Origin: Rebecca billardiae RCC1528
Taxonomy: Eukaryota; Haptophyta
Length of the DNA: 64,000 nt
Assembly: GCA_965240325.2 (NCBI GenBank)
Contig: OZ251224.1
Location: forward strand, 4,092,001-4,156,000
Reading direction: 5' to 3'
In this document: positions 25,256-34,978 of the stretch, piece after piece
Layout: every line of letters starts with the position of its first letter
Numbering within the stretch: the first letter of the stretch is position 1
Translations under genes and position numbers: made by a program
The notes under the pieces: generated by a model
The model's input: only the letters and a program-made list of their open reading frames with translations
Databases searched by the model: none
Told to the model about the DNA's origin: nothing

Positions 25256-25530
25256 CGTCGTGTGGTGCGACACTGCGAAGCGATCGTCTTCGTGCGAACA
25301 AACCCCCACGGCCACGGCCAGTCGGCCACGGCCGGTTGCCCAGTACCTGGACCGGGGTCCGGCGAGCAGGTTGAAAGGTGGACACGGAGCGGGCAGCTCA
25401 GCACTTGGCGGAGGAATGTGACATGCGTGTCAAAGCGGCAACAAGACCGGAGAGGTGCGCAGATCTGGAGATGTGGATCTCGCTGCTCGACAGCCCGACT
25501 GAGGCCACCGACGCGTCGCGCTCGCCCACG
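25256..25530. promoter_or_regulatory. Putative bidirectional promoter
   Basis: 275 bp between the divergent start codons of the Pro-rich membrane protein (ATG 25255) and the GNAT-gluconokinase gene (ATG 25531). No clear core promoter motif. Inferred from arrangement. Confidence 0.35.
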
Positions 25531-26784
25531 ATGGCCGCCCCCGCGGACGAGCGCTACACCATCGGCCCGATCGCCGAGGCCGACATCGCGCCGATCCTCG
25601 CGTTCGAGGTGGAGATGGCGCGCGAGCTCGGCTTCCCGCCCGACGACCCGCGCGGCACGTACGACGAGGCGTGGTTCACCGAGTGCTGCCGCGGCACGTT
25701 TGCGTGTGACAACGGCCACAAGCGGCCGTGCCTCACGCTGGTCGCGCGCGAGCTCGGCGGCTCGGCGCGCGTCGCCGGCGGCATCATGTGCTACCTCGAC
25801 CGCGCGCGTTTCGGCACCCCGCCCGCCGGCTCGACCGCCCCCGCGCCCAAGCGCCGCAAGCGCGCCCAGTCCGGAGGCACCGAGGATTTCCTCGAGGTCT
25901 TCTGGCTGTACGTGGCCCGCGCGCACCGCAAGGCAAGGCTCGGCGCGGCGCTGCTGGAGGAGGCGCTCGCGGACGCGCGGGGGCGGTGGCCGCACCTCCG
26001 CCGCGCGCGGCTGCACTGCCTCCGCTCCAACACCGCCGGCCTCGGCTTCTGGGCCGCCATGCAGTTTGAGCGGCTCAGGCTGGTGTCTGACTACCCGGTG
26101 GACGGGATGGCGGCGTGGCGGATGGAGCGGCCGCTCGGCGCGCCGCCGGGCGGGGAAGGGGCGGGCGGCGGCGAAGTGGGCTCAGGCGTGGGCTCGGTGG
26201 GCGCGCACGCCGCGCTCCCGCCCGTCCTCGTCCTCTGCGGCCCGTGCGGCGTGGGCAAGTCGACCATCGGCCACCTGCTCTCGCACAGGCTCGGCGCCAG
26301 GCCGTACGTGGACGCTGACGAGTACCACTCGGCACAGAGCGTGGCCAAGATGGCGCGCGGCGAGGCGCTGAGCGACGCGGACCGCGCGCCGTGGCTCGCG
26401 GCGCTGCACGCGCGGCTGAAGGAGAGCCTGCCCACCGGCGGGCTCATCCTCTCCTGCTCCGCGCTGCGCGCCGCGTACCGGCGCACGCTGCGCGCCGAGC
26501 TGGGCGCGGCCGTGGGCTTTGTGATGCTCCGCGCGCGCCGCGAGACGCTCACGCAGCGCGTGACGCAGCGCGCGGGGCACTTTGCGCGCGCGGAGCTGGT
26601 GCCGTCGCAGCTCGAGGCGCTCGAGCCGCTGGACACCGACGCCGAGGCGCCGTGCCTCAACGTGGACGTGGACGACGAGGGCACGCGCTCGCCGGCCGCC
26701 ATCGTGCACGCCATCCTACAGAGCGACGCCTGGCGCAACACGTCGCGCGCCGGTGCGCCAGAGCGCGCTGCTCCGACTCAGTGA
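25531..26784 (+). CDS. GNAT acetyltransferase fused to gluconokinase
   Basis: A 417-residue single frame with two enzymes. Residues about 8-205 form a GCN5-type N-acetyltransferase with the acetyl-CoA motif region YVARAHRKARLGAALLEEAL and a conserved Asn-rich NTAGLGFW end. An internal PKRRKRA could be a nuclear signal. After a Gly-rich linker, residues about 230-400 are a gluconate kinase: P-loop GPCGVGKST, DADEYHS, KMARGEALSDADRAPWL and the ILSCSALRAAYRR block. This family phosphorylates D-gluconate to 6-phosphogluconate, feeding the pentose phosphate pathway. The frame is open further upstream with an ATG at 25423, but 25531 has A at -3 and G at +4 and sits right before the acetyltransferase domain. 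The acetyl substrate is unknown. Confidence 0.85.
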   Translation: MAAPADERYTIGPIAEADIAPILAFEVEMARELGFPPDDPRGTYDEAWFTECCRGTFACDNGHKRPCLTLVARELGGSARVAGGIMCYLDRARFGTPPAGSTAPAPKRRKRAQSGGTEDFLEVFWLYVARAHRKARLGAALLEEALADARGRWPHLRRARLHCLRSNTAGLGFWAAMQFERLRLVSDYPVDGMAAWRMERPLGAPPGGEGAGGGEVGSGVGSVGAHAALPPVLVLCGPCGVGKSTIGHLLSHRLGARPYVDADEYHSAQSVAKMARGEALSDADRAPWLAALHARLKESLPTGGLILSCSALRAAYRRTLRAELGAAVGFVMLRARRETLTQRVTQRAGHFARAELVPSQLEALEPLDTDAEAPCLNVDVDDEGTRSPAAIVHAILQSDAWRNTSRAGAPERAAPTQ

Positions 26785-27136
26785 GTCTCGCGACGCGCTG
26801 CCGTGTGAAGTGTGAGTGAGTGAGTGAGTCTCGCAAGTCGCAGCCGCAGGCAGGCGACGGTCGGACTCACGGAACCGTACTTCGTCAACTGGCGAACTGC
26901 CACGGCGGAGAGCCGCGATAGTGCACGGCCACCGCGGGCCCCCAACTGGCAACTGCGTTGATATGCAGAAAAGGATGACCGCGGAACGCGGTCATTATTA
27001 GGCGCGGTTATTATTGGCCGGACGCGCGGTGATATACTGATAAGGCCTGCCGGCGGCCGCGCACCGCGTGAATTCGAGCGCTCAGCGGCGCGTGTGTCGA
27101 GCGTGCCAGCCCCGACATTATGCATGATGTTATTGA
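26785..27136. other. Convergent intergenic spacer with a dispersed hairpin repeat
   Basis: Between the 3' ends of the GNAT-gluconokinase gene and the EsV-1-7 gene. Contains a (GTGA)n patch at 26810-26828 and copy 1 of the hairpin repeat described at 26977. Nothing else supported. Confidence 0.6.
26925..26995 (+). repeat. Dispersed hairpin-end repeat, copy 1
   Basis: Shares CCACCGCGGGCCCC-AACT...CGTT and the terminal stem-loop GACCGCG-GAA-CGCGGTC (26977-26993) followed by AT with copies at 34922, 42915 and 53912. Here no matching left end is visible, so it may be a solo end of the element family represented by elements A and B. Confidence 0.7.
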
Positions 27137-28226
27137 TTAAGCTGTCATCACCGTCACGTTACCCGCCTGGCCATCACCACAGGTCGTACATGCGACGGCG
27201 TCGATGATACGGCGGTGGCTGTGACCAGCGCGGGCGGCGACTGCGCCCGCGGCTGCCGCGCTGCCAGTGTCTGCCACTACGACGTCCACGGCGGTGGCTG
27301 TGCGGCTGGTGCGCTTTCGTTGTCGCTTGGCGGCGCTCATCACTTCGTTGGGGCTCTTCACGTTTTGCTCCAGCCTGCGCTTGTGCGCACTACTCCGGAG
27401 GCGCCAAAGGCACTTCATGCCGGACAGCTTGTGCGCAGCGCACCGGGTGCCGGGGAGCGCGTCACCCGGCATGCCGAACGAAGGCACCGTTGGGCAGCCG
27501 GTGTGATTACACTTGGGGTGCTTTAGGTCCACCATGCCGGCCAGCTTGTGCGCAGCGCACCGGGTGCCAGGGAGCGCGCCGCCCGGCATGCCGAACGAAG
27601 GCCTCTTGGTGCAGCTATCGTGATCACACTTGGGGCTCCTCAAGTCAACCATGCCAGCCAGCTTGTGCGCAGCGCACCGGCTGGCGCGCGCGCCGCCCGG
27701 CAAGGCGAACGTCGGCACCTTGGTGCAGCCGGTGTGATCACACTTGGGGCTCTCACGTCAACCATGCCAGCCAGCTTGTGCGCAGCGCACCAGCTGGCGC
27801 GCGCGTCGCCCGGCATGCCGAACGAAGGCGCAGTGGTGCAGCCCGTGTGATCGCACTTGCGGCTCTTCAGGTCGACCATGCCTGCCAGCTTGTGCGCAGC
27901 GCACCGGCTCGCGCGCGCGTCACCCGGCATGCCGAGCGAAGGCACAGTGGTGCAGCCCGTGTGATCGCACTTGCGATTCGACACGTTGACCATTCCGGCC
28001 AGCTTGTGCGCAGCGCACTGGCTGGCGCACGCGCCGCCCGGCATGGCGAACGAAGGCCGCTTGGTGCAGTCTGCGTGATCGCACGCGGGCTGTGTGTGCC
28101 GCAAGCGGACCATGCCAGCCAGCTGCTTGTGCGCAGCGCACCGGCTGGCGCGCGCGTCGCCCGGCATGCCAAAGCAAGGCCGCGTGGTGCAGCCGGTGTG
28201 ATCACACTTGCGGTTCTTCAGGTAGT
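27137..28226 (-). CDS. EsV-1-7 repeat protein, seven repeats, one frameshift
   Basis: Seven tandem units fit the EsV-1-7 signature C-x4-C-x16-C-x2-H-x12 exactly or nearly so, for example CDHTGCTTVPS...RCAAHKLAGMVDL. The domain was defined in an Ectocarpus virus protein and in brown-algal proteins including the developmental regulator IMMEDIATE UPRIGHT; the Cys/His pattern implies zinc binding, but molecular function is unknown. Repeats 1-4 are in the frame starting before 28205, and repeats 5-7 plus a basic tail (SAAKRQRKR) are in another frame to the stop at 27137. The shift comes from one missing C near 27750: GGGGCTCTCACG against GGGGCTCCTCAAG in the next repeat. The start lies upstream, probably in another exon ending near a CACAG acceptor at about 28235. 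Frameshift may be real or a sequencing error. Confidence 0.8.
27386..28205. repeat. Tandem ~108-111 bp repeats encoding EsV-1-7 units
   Basis: Seven direct repeats with a strongly conserved core encoding CAAHKLAGMV (minus strand). High nucleotide identity between neighbouring units points to recent unequal crossing-over or gene conversion. Confidence 0.9.
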
Positions 28227-28235
28227 CCGCACGTG

Positions 28236-29077
28236 TCGCCCTGTGAAGACGAGACCGCCAACCTTCCCCGTACAGTACCCGTTCACGTAGTCGGTTTCTG
28301 CTAGAGACGATTCGTTCGTCGCATCTAATCGTATATCAGCTTACCCGCGACCGCCCGCAGAATTCAGCAGCAGTTTTTTTTTCCGCCCCGCGGCGTGATA
28401 ACGGGCTCCGGGTGATCAGACTGGCAGCGGCCGAAGCCTCCAGCCCTACCCTGGCCAGCCCCCAACCAACCACCATCCCCACCCAACCTCAAACCACTGA
28501 CCGAGACACCTAGTGCCCTGCCACACCACAGACCACTCCACTGTGGACGGCGGCCCGCCCCCAGAGGGGGCGGGGGTATGCCATTGCCAACAGCGCATAC
28601 CGTAAGCTTGCCCAACAGTGGCAACACTGTGAGTGTGGGGTGGTCCCAGGTACAAGCAGTGCTCTGCCTTGATGCAATTCGCGAGATCATCGAGTGTGAG
28701 CCGAGTCGGCAGAAGGGGCACCCCTTAGTAGGGTGCCCCAGTATGTCGCGATGGAGCGATGGGCCGATCGAGGCCCGTACCACTCTACCAGCGGCTGGAC
28801 TGTCCAGCGCCGGCCGCGCGTGCTGCAGAGCTTCACGTATCCATTCCCGGCCCGGTTTCCACGCGCGGTACCAGGTCAAGCCGTACGCGCAGCTCAGCAA
28901 AAACTCGGAGTTGTGGCCGCATCACGCATGCACGCTGCTTCGAACAGCGCCACACCGATGATGACACGGACGCTCGTGGTCGGTTCTCGAAACGGCGCAA
29001 GCCGGCAAGGCGATCCGCGCAGGCGCGCACTCTGTCATTGTCGGCATGATGATGGGAATAAAGTACGAACGGCATAA

Positions 29078-29161
<84 letters not shown>

Positions 29162-29390
29162 AGTGAGTGCTTCCTCACACATTCTTGTAGGTTGTCCTAG
29201 GCGGCGGACGGTGTGTATGAAAGTAATTCCCGCCACGCCACATACAAAGTATCAAGATCGCGCGCGCGAACAATGTCGTCCTATTTGCCAATAGGCAATA
29301 CGGTACGACGGAGGAGGCTTCGCCAGTTGCCGTTGGCGTTGGGGTGGCGACGATACTCGGTAGTCGTCGTCATCTGCACTCTGCAGCCGC
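28236..29390. other. 1.15 kb intergenic region
   Basis: Contains a long AT microsatellite (29081-29158) and otherwise unremarkable sequence. Frames up to about 180 codons lack recognisable motifs. It covers the 5' side of the EsV-1-7 gene and the 3' flank of the kelch-like gene. Confidence 0.6.
29081..29158. repeat. (AT)n microsatellite
   Basis: About 39 uninterrupted AT dinucleotides. Translated frames across it (Ile-Tyr repeats) are artefacts. Confidence 0.97.
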
Positions 29391-30902
29391 TCAGCGCGTG
29401 TCCAGCAGGTCAAAGGGCGGCGACAGCCGGTTGATGATGCACCAGTGGAAGTTCGAGTTGTTCGCAGACGCTCGCCCCTCTCGCGGGGTCGGGATGCCGC
29501 GGAAGCGGCGCACGTTGGCGAGCACATCGATGCGCGGCGCGCTGCCGCGGTCGGCATCGGCGTCCGCCAGCCGCTGCATGCGATTGAGGACGCGTTTTGT
29601 GGGCGGCCACGTCGCCGGCCCCGCGCCGCCGCACGTGATCGCGACGCGACGCGAGGCGGACGCGCACGTTTGCAGCGCGAACAGACCCATCCCCAGGTTC
29701 GCATTCCGCACGGCCGACCACGTGCGGTTGCACACATCGAAGGTGCGCACGTTTGCGTACGGCCTCGGGACCTTCCTCCGCAGGTATGCCTTGCCCGTCA
29801 AATGGGACGGCTTGTACGTCAGCCCGCCAAAGTTGAGAAGAAAGCGCCCACCCTGCGCGCTGATCAGTCCGCCCGCGTCGCGGGCCCCGTACACCTCGTC
29901 CAGCGCCTGGCCCCTGGGCGCGGCAAAGACGTACCAGCCGCGCGCGCGTGCTCGCTCGGCGTCGGCCGCGTCGGCGCGGGTCGGGAGGTCATGTGCGAGC
30001 ACCTCCGTGCGGTACGCCGCGTAGTGCGCCGTGCGGTAGTTGAGCACGAGCACGCGCGCCGGCTCGCCCGCCGCGCACCGCCCCGGCCGCACGTACGCCG
30101 CGTTGGCGTGGTCGAGTCCGTACGGCAGCCTCGCAAACGGCGAGTGCCAAGCGCCGCGGCGGCGGTCGTAGCAGTGCGCGCTGTCGATGAAGGTGCCGTT
30201 GGAGTGCGTGCCGTCGGTGCCACCGAAGCTGCAGATGTGCGCCGGAGCGCCCGGCCCGTCGAGGTGCAGCGCGAGCGCCGCGCACGCCCCGCCCGCGCGC
30301 GGCAGCCGCGGCCCCACGCGCACCGCGTAGCTCTGCAGGTCGACAACGCGCGCGTACTGCGCGGAGATCTCGTGGTTCACGCGGTCGCCGTGGAAGCCGC
30401 ACGGCAGCCACATCTCGTCCTTCGCGTTGTCGAGCGCGCGCACGCGCACGCCATACACGTGGTTCAGGTCGTTGAGCGGCCAGCCCGCAGGGTCGGTGCG
30501 GCTGGGCGCTGGGAAGAGGCGGGACGCGCCCGAGCGCAGGTCTCGCACCTCGACCGAGCGCGCGTACCGGCCGAGGACGTTGACGAGGAAGCGCTCGTTC
30601 AGCACGCAGCAGTCGTGGTTCCGTCGCGCCTCGAGCAGCGGCGCGTCCATCGCCCACGGCTTGCATACCTTCCCATGACCGCAGTCCGCCGCGCAAGGTG
30701 AGGTGTGCACGAGTGCCGGCAGCTGCATCCCGCCCTCGGGCCAGCGCAGCCGGTCCATCTCGACGGCGAGGCCTGAGCGGAAGAGGGCCCACGTCGCATC
30801 GCACTGCTCAAGACCGCGCACGACCAAGCTTGACGCGTGCAGCAGCAGCCAGGCGGCGCCCACGCCTGACTTAGCTGGCTCTCGTCGGCGGGTGGCCGCC
30901 AT
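29391..30902 (-). CDS. Secreted or lumenal kelch-like beta-propeller protein
   Basis: A 503-residue single-exon protein from the ATG at 30902. Residues about 15-30 (VGAAWLLLHASSLVVRG) look like a signal peptide or signal anchor. The body has repeated beta-strand units with kelch-like features: ICSFGGTDG ... DSAHCYDRRRGAW, ...GGRFLLNFGGLTY... and ANVRTFDVCNRTWSAV. About a dozen Cys residues suggest a disulphide-bonded extracellular or Golgi protein. No catalytic residues are assigned. I cannot name an orthologue; the kelch call rests on the Gly-Gly and spaced Trp/Tyr pattern and is moderate. Confidence 0.6.
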   Translation of the reverse strand: MAATRRREPAKSGVGAAWLLLHASSLVVRGLEQCDATWALFRSGLAVEMDRLRWPEGGMQLPALVHTSPCAADCGHGKVCKPWAMDAPLLEARRNHDCCVLNERFLVNVLGRYARSVEVRDLRSGASRLFPAPSRTDPAGWPLNDLNHVYGVRVRALDNAKDEMWLPCGFHGDRVNHEISAQYARVVDLQSYAVRVGPRLPRAGGACAALALHLDGPGAPAHICSFGGTDGTHSNGTFIDSAHCYDRRRGAWHSPFARLPYGLDHANAAYVRPGRCAAGEPARVLVLNYRTAHYAAYRTEVLAHDLPTRADAADAERARARGWYVFAAPRGQALDEVYGARDAGGLISAQGGRFLLNFGGLTYKPSHLTGKAYLRRKVPRPYANVRTFDVCNRTWSAVRNANLGMGLFALQTCASASRRVAITCGGAGPATWPPTKRVLNRMQRLADADADRGSAPRIDVLANVRRFRGIPTPREGRASANNSNFHWCIINRLSPPFDLLDTR

Positions 30903-31239
30903 CGTGATCAATCAAGAAAACCGACACTGCAGCTCTGAAAATGAAATTCCGAGCTCGGGCTACCGGCCCGGCGTGCCATCATGCGTTTCAGAAACAGGTT
31001 TCCAGCCCAAGTTGACGCGCAGCGCCAACCCATATATATATATATATATATATATGATCGGCTACGCCGATCCTCGGGTAGTAAACAACGAGGTTGAGGG
31101 CGCACGGCCCTGGTAGTTGTCGCGTTCTTCACCGAATCACGATGCGCGCGCGCGCCCGGCGCGTCGCCGTGCAGGAGGCGCGGGCACGAGTAATCGACGC
31201 GATCGACGGCCTCGGGGGGCTGCGCCGTGTCGCGGCTCT
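30903..31239. other. Short intergenic region
   Basis: Upstream region of the kelch-like gene with an (AT)n run at about 31031-31055. No gene seen. Confidence 0.6.
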
Positions 31240-32895
31240 TCATTCAGTCTTCACGCAGCCGGCGTGACCCTCGAGCGCGCGCACGCACTCTGACTCGGCG
31301 GTGTCCCACGCCCACAGCCGCACGACCGCGTCGCTGTCGTCGCCCGCGCTCGCCGCGACGCGCCCGTCGGCCGAGAGTGCGACCGCCTCCACCCAGCCGG
31401 CGTGCGCTAGCAGCACAGCCTCGCACGGCCCGCGCGCGGCGAGCACTGAGCAGGGGCGCTCGCGCGCAGTGCTCGCGCCCGCGCGCCCAGCTGGCGCGGG
31501 CGGCCGGGTGCGCGGCGCGCGGCGCGCGCCGCGCCCACGCGGACTCGTGCGGCGCCGAGCCAACCGGCTGCTCGAGGCACAGCGCGAGGCAGCGGCCCGG
31601 CGCCGCGGCGGCGGCGGAGGCGCTCAGCCGCGCGAGCTGCAGCCAGTCTGCGACGCGCGCGCGCAGCGCTGCAGCCTCCGCGCGCGCGGCCGCGCCCGGC
31701 TCGCCGCCGCCGCCGCCGCGCGCGTCGGCGTCGGCGAGCGCCGCGGCCGTGTCCGCGAGGTCGCGCACGTACTCGGTCTCGAGGCCGTGCCGCGCGCGCG
31801 CCTCCCACCCGTCCGCGCCCGCGTCGGTGAGCTCGCGCGCCGCGTCGGCCGCGCGCCCGGCCGCGAGCAGCGCTTGCACTAGCTCCTCGCACCGGGGACA
31901 TTGAGCACGGCGGCGTTGCGGCCGGCGAAGGCCGAGGCGCGCGGCGGAGAGGAGCAGGGGCTGCGGCGCGACGCGCCGCCGCCCGTCCTCGCCGCCGGTG
32001 GCCTTCGGGTGGCGCAGCGGTTTGGCGGCCTCGCCCGCCCACGTGCCAGCCCAGAAATCCGCGAGCGCGTGCGCGTCGGCCGGGCGGGCGCACCGTGCCG
32101 CCGCCGCCTCGGCCACCTGATGACGGTGGTACCAGCGCAAAGGGCCGTCGCCGCCGGCGAGCAGCGAGCCGAGCGCGTCGCGCACGGCGAGCCACACGGG
32201 CAGCCGCACCACCGCCGGCACCCAGAACTCGAACACGGACGCCCAGCACGTCCTCGTGCAGAGGGAGCGAGTCCTCCAGCTCGGCACTCGAGAGGCCGCG
32301 GCGCGACGCGCAGATGGCGCCGCACGCACGAGCATCGCGCCGTGCAGCCGCTCGACGCGCTCGAAGGTGGCGGCGACGGCGGCGCGCGCGTCGGCGGGCA
32401 GGTGCGCTGGCGGCGGCTCGCCCGAGCGCCACTCCGCCGCCGCGTCGGCGAGCAGCACGGCGTGCAGCGCGCTCGGCGTCTCTCCGTGTGCCGAGCGCAC
32501 CGCCTCGGCCGCTGCCGCGCGTCGAGCGTGCGCCCCGCCGCGCCGAGCCGGCCTCGCACCACCGCCTCAGCGTCCGCCGCCGAGAGCCCGCCGAGCTGCA
32601 GCGCGGGCACGCCCAGCTGCGCGAGCCGCGTCGCGCACCCGTAACGGTAGCCGCCAGCGTCACCGCCAGCGTCACCGCCAGCGTCAGCGCCCGCGAGTCG
32701 ATCTGCGCCAAAAAGGACAGAGTCAAGAAGCGTGTCGAGCGGCGCGGTGGAGAGCAGCGCGGAGTAGCGCACGCGCTCGCCGCCCTCAAGCACCGCCTCG
32801 TGCTCGTGCGCCGCGAACGAGCGGCTCGCGCCGCCGTCCTCGCTGGAGCCCGACGTGACGACGCGGCTCCGGTCCGCGCGCGCGCAGCCGCGCAA
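31240..32895 (-). pseudogene. NWD1-like STAND NTPase/WD40 relic with many frameshifts
   Basis: Pieces in different frames line up as the C-terminal half of a NACHT/NWD protein. In order: ATRLAQLGVPALQLGGLS (near 32630), LHGAMLVRA (32340), ICASRRGLSSAELEDSL (32290), SVFEFWVPAVVRLPVWLAVR (32210), LRWYHRHQ (32130), ALADFWAGTWAGEAAKPL (32050), AFAGRNAAVLNVP (31930), LVQALLAAGRA (31880), CLEQPVGSAPHESA (31570) and a WD40 unit VRLWAWDTAESECVRALEGH to the stop at 31240. Frame changes are needed near 32515, 32330, 32250, 31975, 31900 and 31540, too many for introns of the local type. The 5' part (32700-32895, RYSALLSTAPLDTLL) instead resembles an FAD-oxidoreductase segment, possibly an unrelated fragment joined at a 9-bp tandem repeat. 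Family STAND NTPases act as oligomerising sensors; this copy looks dead. Confidence 0.6.
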
Positions 32896-33427
32896 GCACC
32901 TGGGTATTTTTCGAGCACTCTGTCCCTTAAGTGCGGCAGCTCAAAAAATGGCGTTTCGCTTCAAAGAATCATGTACGTATAAATCAAGGGGCTTAACCAA
33001 ATATAACCTGCTTGAATCGCTGTTTTTGAAGTGCGGTTCTCTTAAGTCTTAAGAGGAGAGGGATGCTACTAATCTATGTTCCCGCGTGTATTACTCGTGT
33101 ATGAATCAAGGGTTATCAAGGGGCTTAACAAGGGGCTTAACCTGATGATACCCGCCACTGAGAAGCGACGGTTCATGACATCATATCGTGTGCCTAGGCG
33201 TTTTTGATTAGGCGAAGATTTGGAAGGGTTCATTTCGCGGGTACCAATAGACAAACGAGCCGCGACGACGAACGTCGTGCCATAATACGTTGATACTGAA
33301 ACGTTGTTTTTGAAGTGTGGTTCTCTTCAGAGGAGAAGGATAATAGGAGACGATACTTTACTCTTTGAATTGGAATCAGCAAACCAAAAGTGTATATCAG
33401 CAGGAGAATCACGAACGGCCCACCATA
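32896..33427. other. AT-rich repeat-bearing spacer
   Basis: Composition drops abruptly in GC at about 32900, where the NWD relic ends. Two direct repeats of GTTTTTGAAGTG(C/T)GGTTCTCTT lie at 33021-33043 and 33305-33327, each followed by AGAGGAGA. Likely fragments of mobile elements; no coding sequence is recognised. Confidence 0.6.
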
Positions 33428-34978
33428 ATGGCCCGCGGTGCAGGGCGGAGCGCGCAGCGTGGAGCCCGCACCAGCGGGCCCGAACAACGTTTCAAAAAGA
33501 TCTTTGATCAAGAAAAAAGGGACGGGGGACGATTTTCATGGCTGGAGGAGACCGAGTTTCGAATTTTGAGACTCCCTTACAGGTGCATTAGCGTCGAAAA
33601 AGGTCGCGCCCACGGCAAGTTCATAGTAAAGCGTGGAGTGACGCCCGTCCAAAAAACTTCACGCCCTTTAGGATCCCTAACGTAACGAACCGTTACAAGC
33701 GAATTTTTCGGCCAATGATATTATTCAAGGAGCGACGACGTTTGATGATCAAATGTTGATCGCGCCACCACAACGCAATCTTCATACTATCTCCCTGGCC
33801 GCCCGTCGCCTGTGCCGGATCCCGACCGGGTCGGTAGGTTTGAGCCCGCTGAGAAGGGCTCACTCAGCAAGCCGAGGGGTGCCTCGCGCCGGCGGCGCTG
33901 CGCACGAGGCGTTCAATCCGACGGACTCAGCGCAGGTGCGCGCGGCTGCGGCGGGTCCCGACGGTCATCGGCGTCGCTTTCGTGCCCCGCTCACCCCGCG
34001 CGCCCCGCCCTGCCGATCCCTCTTCGGCCCAGTCAGTGCGGTTTCCAACCGAGCACGACCGGCGGACCGACGAATCGATGTCAACGCCCGCGCGCGGAGA
34101 GCGGTCGGCGACGGTACGAGGAGGAGACCGCGGGGCATCCTAACGCGTGAATCCACTCCGATAATCCAGGCCTACTCCGCAGGTGACAGCAGCATGGGGT
34201 GTCCCTCGAGTTCATCGTTTATTGACTGCGCAGCCGTGAGCTGACTCACCGGTGCCAATGAAGCTGCCGAGTAGCTTCACTCATCGGACGATGCTCCTCG
34301 CGTGTGATATTATGGGTGCGAATGCGCGTGGCGCGTGGGGGCGAGGCGAGTTTCTCGCTGTGTTTCCAGCTGACCATGCGCGCGCCCGCGCGCGCCACGC
34401 CGCACGCCGCGCAGCTGAATTCTCGGCGTGTTGATTGAAGCGCGGGGCCTCGCGAGGACGTTCCGGCTCAGCCGTCTGGCGCCGAGCCTGATCTGCAGTG
34501 CGGAGCCTTCGCCTGATGGACGTTTTGTCGGGATGTGGAGCAGCCACCACGGCCATCTCGCTCGCCCAAGCCCTCGCTCGCGCCGTCCATGGCCGAGCTG
34601 TGATGGATTTTGCTCTCGTCCGCCGCATCCGAGCTGTCTCGAGTCTCGACGGCTTGACTGGCGCATGGGCGGGCGTTTGGCGCGCGAGCTCGGACCGCGC
34701 GCTGTTAGAGCGGCGGCTCTCACTCACTCAGTGACTGAGAGCCAGCTCTCGGGCGCTGATGGGCACGACGGATGCCTGACTGCCTGACACGAAAGCCCAC
34801 AGGCTCAGATCTGCGCGGCCAGCGGCGAGTGGATGAGTCCGCGCGACTGATGCAGCGAGGTGGCATATGCGACGGGCGACGCCGTGCCGTGGCGGTGACG
34901 GAGCGGGTGGCACAGCTGCACCGCGGGCCCCCAACTACGTTGGTTCTCGGACGGAAGAGGACCGCGGAACGCGGTCAT
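33428..34978 (+). mobile_element. Hairpin-ended mobile element A (unclassified)
   Basis: Left end at 33428 starts ATGGCCCGCGGTGC and folds on itself (arms 33430-33441 and 33468-33480). The first ~185 bp match the left end of element B at 41167 closely. Right end is GCACCGCGGGCCCC..AACTACGTTGGTT followed by the stem-loop GACCGCGGAACGCGGTC (34960-34976) and AT, again as in B. Both copies lie in the same orientation. The interior (frames of 60-163 codons) has no recognisable transposase or other domain, so the element appears non-autonomous. Confidence 0.6.

Noticed and set aside
25378-25530. Upstream extension of the GNAT-gluconokinase frame
   Set aside because: The furthest start is GTG; the later ATG at 25531 has a better context and precedes the domain directly. 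An ATG at 25423 cannot be fully excluded.
29046-29294. Ile-Tyr repeat peptide
   Set aside because: Translation of the (AT)n microsatellite.
33753-34787. Frames of 78-163 codons inside element A
   Set aside because: No domain recognised and no similarity to element B's interior; treated as non-coding cargo.
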